In this document: positions 52,995 through 61,900 of the stretch, piece by piece
How positions within the stretch are numbered: the stretch's first letter is position 1
How the letters are laid out: each line of letters starts with the position of its first letter
Notes under the pieces: generated by a model
The model's input: the letters and a program-made list of their open reading frames with translations, nothing else
The model's database searches: none
Told to the model about the DNA's origin: nothing
Origin: JADCRZ01 sp031399065
GTDB lineage: Bacteria > Bacteroidota > Bacteroidia > Chitinophagales > Chitinophagaceae
DNA length: 64,000 nucleotides
Direction: 5' to 3'
Assembly (NCBI GenBank): GCA_031399065.1
Contig: JANNOM010000019.1
Span: 29,199-93,198, forward strand
Translations under genes and position numbers: made by a program

Positions 52995-55900
52995 ATGAGA
53001 AATTTTTACTCGGCTTCTTTTGTAGGAAAAATAGTTGTGTCTTTATTAACGAGCTTACTGTTTATAACAATAGAGATTGTTGCTCAAACGCCTATGTATT
53101 TTAAGGGGACAGGTATTAGTACAAACACTATCCCTATGAATACTGCAGGTTCCCATGCGCAACAGATTTACCAGCCTGCTGATTTTAATACATTACCTAT
53201 TTCCGGTTTGATAACAAAAATCTATCTGCGCAATTCAGCTGCAGGTGCTACGGGTACTTATACTAATTTCAGCGTTAGTTTTATACAGAATTCTCTTTCT
53301 GCATTTGCAAATACTACTTTTCTCACCGGGCTTACTACAGCTTTAAGTTCCCCTTCTATAACTCTTAACGGCAACGCAACTGCCGGAGGGTGGTATGAAA
53401 TACCTTTAACAATACCCTTTGCCTACAGTAATACTCAAACACTCGTATTTGAAATAAAATATACTTCCAGAACCGGAGGTCTTTCTACATATACAACCAC
53501 TTCAACAGGAAGTAAACGACTTTCCATCACCACAGCACCCGGTGCAACGGTAGGTAATTTAAGTACCTTGTGGGGAGATTTCGGCATGGACGTGATTCCA
53601 GCGGGACCATGCGCGACCCCACCTACTCCCGGTACTTCTGTGGTAAGTCCGTCAGTTGACATCTGCGCCAACTCCCCTATAAACCTTAACATTACAGGTA
53701 ATAGCCAGGGAACTGGTCAAACCTACGAGTGGCAAAGTTCGCCAACTTTAACAGGCACATATACTTCCATAAGTACAGTGCAGACATCATCGGCTTTTAC
53801 TGCCACTTCACTGGCAGGTACCACGTTCTACCGCTGCGCAGTTACCTGTAGCGGTAATACACAATATAGTACACCTGTATCTGTAACCGGGGCGCCTTTA
53901 TTGCCATCGGGTACTTATACGATCAACTCGACACAAGCCCCCAGTGCCACAAATTTTCAGAATTTTACGGCCGCTGTTTCGGCTATACGATGCGGTATAG
54001 CAGGCCCGGTAGTGTTCAATGTTACCACAACGGGAGCAACCTATAACGAACAAATTATCATTCCTCAAATACCCGGAACATCAGCCGCTAATACCATAAC
54101 ATTTAATGGTAATGGTAACAATCTATCATTCGCGTCCACCAATACGGATGAACGTGCCGTCATCAAATTAAACGGTGCAGACCATATTACTTTTGACAGC
54201 CTGCTTATCAACGCTACAGGAACTACAACGGGCGAATTTGGATATGGAGTACAATTGACAAATAATGCTGATTCAAATACGTTTAAAAGATGTAAAATCA
54301 CTTCAAATCTCGACCTTACCTCCACAAACTATGCTGGCCTTGTAATAAGTGCTTCCACGTTTGCTACAACGCCGGGTAATACATTGTGTGATGGAAACCT
54401 GTTTACCGGAAATACTATTACAGGGGGTTATTATGGCGTTAGCATTGTTGGTGGAATAGGAAGTCTTGTTGTCAATAATAAGATAACCAATAATATAATT
54501 AGAGATTTTTACTTTTATGGTATTTACGAAAGTTATAGCGAAAATACTTTGATAGAGGACAATAACATAACCAGACCTGATCGCACAGTATTAGGGTTTG
54601 CAGGTTATGGTATTTATTTAACCACAGGGAATATAGATTCTAAAATTTCTAAAAACAGAATTAGCAATCTTACAGGTGGCAATAATAATAATACGTTAAC
54701 GACAATTTACGGAATTTACATAGGAGGCTCGGATGGAGCTGCGACCCGGCCCAACCTAGTAACGAATAATCTGATATATGATTTTAATGGGACGGGAAGC
54801 ATATACGGACTTTACCATACTAGTTCAGCCTATTGCTATTATTATCACAATACTATATCACTGGACAATACTTCAAATAGCTCTTCAAATCTAACCAGGG
54901 GATTTTTTCAGGCCACATCCGCTTTCGGGGTTGAGTTAAAAAATAACATCATCAGCGTTACCCGTGGTGGTGGTGGAACCAACCATGCGGTTTATTTCCC
55001 AACTGGAAGTACTGCCATTTCTAACTTCAACAATTTATATGTGACTGGGGGCTCCACTTCGTCTGTTGCATTCAGGGGAGTTAATTATACTTCATTAGCT
55101 GACTGGCAAACAGCGAGCGGACAGGATTTAAACTCTCTATCACTTGATCCACAGTTTACTACACCTGGTTCAGGTAACTTCCTGCCAATTAATGCCAATG
55201 CGTTTAACAACCTGGGCACGGCTGTTGGCATTACGACCGATATTCTTGGCTCACCCAGAAGTGCTGCAAATCCAGATTTAGGTGCGTACGAAAATGCGAT
55301 AGTTGTTTGTATCAATCCACCTGATGCAGGATCAGTTAGCTCAAGCACTCCTGACGCATGTATTGGCGGATCGTTTACTCTTTCACTTGTGGGAGGTACG
55401 TCTGGCTCCGGACAAACATACCAATGGCAGTCTTCTGTAGATAATATTATTTTTACCGATATCCCGGGAGCGTCAGCGGCAACACTAACAACTACACAAC
55501 CACAGGATAGTTTATACTACCGGTGTTTTGTAACCTGCGGTGCCAGCAGTATTTCGGACACACTTAAATTGAAATCGGCATTTTGTTATTGTGCATCGAG
55601 TCCAACATTTAACGGTGATTCAGAAATTTTTGGAGTAGTCTTTAATGGTGCTTCCAATTCTTCAGATTGCAACACCCAGGCACCCGGAAATGGATCTATC
55701 TTGTCCAGGTATTCAAATTTCTTTCCTAATGGTCCTTTAACAAGTGTAATTCAGGGGGTAACTGTGCCTTTTAGTGTTATCCATGAAGATTGTACACCGA
55801 CTTTATATTTTCCTGCCGCGTTAGGAATATGGATAGATTTTAACAGAGACGGAGATTTTTTAGATGCAGGCGAAAAAGTATTCGTGGAAAATAACCTTAC

Positions 55901-58900
55901 TGTGGGGCCTCGTACAATTACCGGTAACATCAATATACCTCTTACAGCATCGCCTGGAATTACTGGTATGCGAATCGTTCTCGACGAAGATAATTCAGGA
56001 ACTACATTACTTCCGTGCGCATCCTACTCCTTCGGGGAAACGGAAGATTACCTGATAAATATCGTGAAGACAGAACCATGTTCAGGTGCGCCCGTACCCG
56101 GCAATGCTCAGAGTTCCAAAACTTTTGTTTGTCCGTCGGAAAGCTTTAACTTAAACACCGTAGGATATACGCTTGCATCGGGTATCACTTTCCAATGGCA
56201 GTCCTCGACAGACAATAACACCTGGACAAACATACCGGGCGCTACTGAGCCGTTCTTCACTACTTCACAGGCAGCAACTCGATACTATAGAAGCGTTATT
56301 AATTGCTCCAATAGCAGTATTTCAGCCAATTCAACTTCCGTACTCGTTACAACTCCCACTAACATTTCCGGAACATTTACCATCAACAGCACCCTCCCAA
56401 CATCGGGCACCAATTTCCAGTCTTTCAACGAGGCATATAATTATATCAAGTGCGGAATCAGTGGTCCTGTAATTTTTAATGTAGCCGCAGGCACAGGGCC
56501 TTACAATGAACAATTAATTATAAACGCAGTACCAGGCGCCTCTGCTACCAATACTATTACTTTCAACGGAAATGGTACGATACTTTCGTTTAAATCAACA
56601 AATTCAAATCAACGTGCGGTCTTGAAACTGGACGGAGCGGATCATTTTGTTTTCGACAGTCTTACCATCAACGCAACCGGTTCATTAGCGACGGAATATG
56701 GCTTCGGAGTACAACTACTCAATAACGCTGATTCCAATACTTTCAAAAGGTGCACAATTAATGTTGCAATCAATTCAACTTCAACAAACTTTACAGGGGT
56801 TAGCATCAGCGCATCTGCGGCCAGTGCTACCACTACCGGTGCTACATTATCGGATGGAAATGTATTTGATGGCAATACGGTTAATGGCGGATACTATGGA
56901 ATGACTATGGTTGGCGGTTTCGAAAATCTGATAACCAATAGATTCGTCAACAACACCTTAAGAAATTTCTACTTTTATGGTATTTACCTTGCATATACCG
57001 ATAAAGCAATCATAGAAGCCAACTCGCTGAGCAGGTCAACCCGTACCACGGTTTCTACTTTTTACGGAATCTTTTTCTCCACAGGTAGTGTAGGTGCGAA
57101 TGTAAACAGAAATAGAATATTCAATACCTCGGGTGGTAATAGAACAAACACTGCCGCCCAGTATGGAATATACTTAAGTGGGTCTGATGGAACAATGGTA
57201 GCCCCGAATATAATTTCCAATAACCTGATTTACAACTTTAATGGCGCAGGCCTGATTACTGGTATCTACAATTTCAGTTCGGATTACTCATATATTTATC
57301 ATAACACCATTTCGTTAGACAACTTACTGAACGCCTCGGCTACTGTCACCAGAGGCTTTTACCAAACCACTGCTGCCACGAATGTGATCTTCAGGAATAA
57401 TATCGTCACAATTCTTCGCACAGGTGGAGGTATAAACCATGCCATTTATTTGAATTCTCCCGAAAGCAATATATCATCTAATTACAATAACTATCTGCTC
57501 GCCGATTCGATTTCAAATTTCACCGGGTTTTCCAACGGCACCAATTATGAGGACCTGGCCGACTGGCAGGTTATTAATCAGGATATTAACTCAGTATCCT
57601 TCGACCCGAATTACCAGGATGTGTCTTCCGGCGATTTAAGACCTTTAAGTAGTTTATTGAATAATCTTGGCACTCCTCAGGGTATTTTAACCGATGTAAA
57701 TAATGACACGCGTAGCTTGACCACTCCCGACATAGGCGCGTATGAATACAATCCGGTTGCCTGCCCCAATCCACCGGTTCCGGGTACCATTATTTCCACA
57801 AGTACAAATGCCTGCCTGAATGTATCATTTACACTATCAGTAGACGGCGGCGTAACGGGATCCGGACAAACGTATCAGTGGCAGTCCTCTCCTGATAATA
57901 TTAATTGGGTAAATATTGCCGGCGCCACTAACCGCTCCTTTACCAGCACGCAGGGTGTATCCACTTACTATAGAATAGTGTATACCTGCGGAGTCGGGGT
58001 ACCGTCGGCCAGCATCCTTGTTACCACACCTACACTGGTATCAGGTACATTTACAATCAACAGCGCGGTAGCAACGGGTGGTACAAATTTCCAATCGTTC
58101 AACGATGCATATAACTTCCTGAAATGCGGTATTAACGGACCAGTAGTTTTTAACGTAGTTGCCGGAAGCGGTGTTTATAACGAACAGCTAATCATGGAGT
58201 ATATACAAGGGACTTCAACTGTTAACACCATTACTTTTAACGGAAACTTCAACACACTCCGGTTTGCTTCCTCTGACGATAGTGAGCGGGCGGTAATTAA
58301 ATTAAAAGGTACAAGGCATATTATCTTTAATGAACTTACCATTGATGCTACGGCTGGTACTTATGGTTATGGCGTCCAGTTATCCAATAACACGGATTCC
58401 AATACCGTTAAGAATTGTGTCATTAATGTATCCGAAACTTCCATACTGCAAAACTTTGCAGGTATTGTAATTAGCGGATCCGATTCAGACCCTATTGCTA
58501 CCGGATTAGTTCTGAGCGATAATAACATTATCCTGGATAATAAAATTAACGGAGGGTTTTACGGAATCACCCTGGCTGCCTCTTTTACTGGCGGTGCTAA
58601 TGGCTTAAACATAATCAAGGGTAATGAGATAAAGAACTTCTATCAGACAGGTATTTATGTTGCCGGAAGTTTTGGCACTGTAATAGACAGCAACAGCATC
58701 AGCAGACCAACCCGTGCTGCTGTTAGCGACTTCAACGGTATCCTTCTTACCACACAAAAAAATACCGGCAACTTCGTTACGAGAAACCGTATAAGTAATC
58801 CATTCGGTGGTGCATTAGCCAGTACTTCCACATTCTACGGAATCAACTTCCTGAATTCAGATGGTTCTACCGGATCGCCAACGTATAATGAAAATACGAT

Positions 58901-61900
58901 CAGCAATAACGTCATATATAATGTTAACGGTAACGGAGCAGTATATGGTATCAGCAATACATCTTCTGATTATGCTTACTATTATCACAACACTATTTCA
59001 CTCGATAGTACTGCTTCCGGGTCTACCCTCCTTACCCGTGGATTTTCTCAGACCACCACTGCATCAGGCATTATATTTTTGAATAACATCATATCTATCA
59101 GAAGGGGCGGTACAGGCGTCAAACATTGTATATATCTTGGATCGATTGTTCCATTGCTGATTGACCATAATGATTATTATATCCGTGCGTCAGCTGGAAC
59201 AAATTCCGTTGGCTTCTACCTGGTAGATTATTCTAACCTGCCTTCCTGGATTAGGGGCGTTGGAAATGGGGCAGATCAAAACTCAATATCATCCATACCT
59301 GCATTTATAGATCCGGCAACAGGAGATTTTACTCCAGGCAACGCCGGTATTGATGACAGAGGGCTTTTCGCCGGAATAACAAACGACGTATTGAATCAGC
59401 CACGCAGTGTCAGTACGCCTGATATCGGTGCTTACGAATTTACTCCTTCACCTTGTACTTTACCAACGGTAAGCGGCAAGGTAATAGTTCAAGCCGATAC
59501 AATATGCCAGAATCTACCTCTTTATATCGGAATGGACATTTCCGCATATGGATCCGGGCAAACCTTCCAATGGCAGACTTCTCCGAACGCAACCGGACCC
59601 TTTACCAATTTAGGTAACGCGAGAAGAATAGCGGATACGACTATAATATCAGATACATCTTTATATTTCAGAGTAGCCGTAACCTGTGGTGGCTCCACGG
59701 TATTTAGCGATACCGTTTTACTGGTAGTGAATCCCTCATTGCCAGGTGGTACTTACACTATCAATAAAACAGTTGCAACGAACTATGTACCCGGTACCCC
59801 GGGTGGCAATTTCAACTCTTTTGCAGCGGCAAAGGCAGCGATGGGTTGCGGCATTACGGGAGGACCGGTGGTGTTTAATGTAGTAACCGGCACAGGGCCG
59901 TATATCGAGCAGTTAGTTCTTGATAGCATTCCCGGAGCAACCGCAATCAATAATATTACATTTAACGGTTTTGGTAATACTATTACTTTTAACAGCACAG
60001 TAAGTGCCGAAAGAGCCGTGATTAAACTAAATGGCACAGATCATATTGTGTTTGACAGTTTAACGATCGATGCTGGAACGGGCACATTTGGTTACGGTGT
60101 ACAGCTCATAAACAATGCCGACTCCAATACATTCCGTAAAAACACCATCTTATCTTCTCTTACGGCTACCACCACAAACTATGCAGGTATCGTAATCAAT
60201 TCAACCGGTGCTGGTGCTACTACCACAGGAGCGACCTTATGCGATTTTAATACATTTGATTCCAATATTATTAAAGGTGGAAACTATGGCGTCACTTTGG
60301 TAGGAAGTACTACCTCGACCACATTTATCAACGGAAACAAATTTACCCGTAATACCATATCAGACTTTTATAATTATGGAATGTACCTGGCGGGAACAGT
60401 AAACACAGTAGTGGAGGGCAATATATTTACCCGGCCTACGCGTGCAAATAATACAACCAGTGTCTATGGTATTTACCTTACCTCGGCGGCGAGCAACCGG
60501 CTGAAGATAAACAGGAACCGGTTCACCAATCCTTTCGGAGGTTCATTGGCAAGTACGGATGCTTATTATGGCATTTATCATAATCTCGTAGACGCTACTA
60601 CCGGTAACGAGGATACCGTATCGAATAATCTGATCTATGGACTTAATGGTACCGGAGCAATGTATGGCTTTTATAATGCAAGCTCAAACAATGTATTCTA
60701 TTATCATAATACTATTTCTATCGACAACCAGGCAAGTAGCAGTACTGCTGCTTCGGTAGGCTTTTATCAAACCACTCTTGCTACCGGCCTGAGGTTCAGA
60801 AATAATATAGTAACGATTAACAGAGCCGGCACGGGTTTAAAACATGGTATTTACCGGAATACCGCTACCAGCGAAATAGAGTCTAATAACAATAACTATT
60901 ATGTGAATGGCACCAATGCATTCAAGGGTTATTCAAATGGCAGCAACCAATTAACGCTCAGCAATCTAAAGATAGCCACCGGTCAGGAAGCCAATTCGGT
61001 TGCCGAAAATCCATTATATGTGGATTCGGCGGCGGGAAATTTTGCTCCTCAACTCGCGTTAATCGATAATCTCGGAGCTCCGGTAGGCATATCAACCGAT
61101 ATATTGGCAGCAAGCCGCAGTACTACAACCCCGGATATAGGTGCTTATGAATTTATTCCGAAGCCATGTTCTAACCCGTTAGTGCCTGGAACAGCATCGG
61201 TCAATCCTTCTTCAGGACTGTGCCTCGAAATGCCTATCCGGTTAAATATCTCGGGAAATTCACCATTAGGATCGGTTACATTCCAGTGGCAGGCGTCTCC
61301 CGATGGAGTTACGAACTGGGCCTCTGTTAGCCCTGTACAGTACTTTCCGCAATACGACACCGTAGCATCTATAAGGGCATTTTATCGCGCCAAAGTTGTC
61401 TGTGGTCTGGATACGACCTATACGAACGTTACCCAGGTTGTCCTGAATAACTTGTTGTTATCAGGTACCTATACGATCGACAATAGTTCCGCAGCCACTT
61501 ACACACCTGGTGTGGCGGGCGGTAACTTTACATCCTTCCAAACAGCTGTAGATGCTCTTCTGTGCGGCATTACCGGCCCTGTGGTATTTAATGTATTACC
61601 CGGAAACACAGGTATATATAACGAACAGATCAGGATTCCGTACATACCTGGCACCTCGTCTACCACCAATGTAACTTTCCAAAGTGCCAGCGGTGTTCCG
61701 GGATCAGTAAATCTCAGCTTTGCAGGCACCCCTACCAGCAATTATACGCTGCGGTTAGACAGTACCAAGAATTTCATATTCAGGAATCTTACGTTCACAG
61801 CACAAAGCGCTACGTCCGGACGCGCGGTCGAATTGATAAATGGAGCGGCATCAGATAGTATCGTTAATTGCGTAATTGCGCTGCCTGTTACTACGTCTTC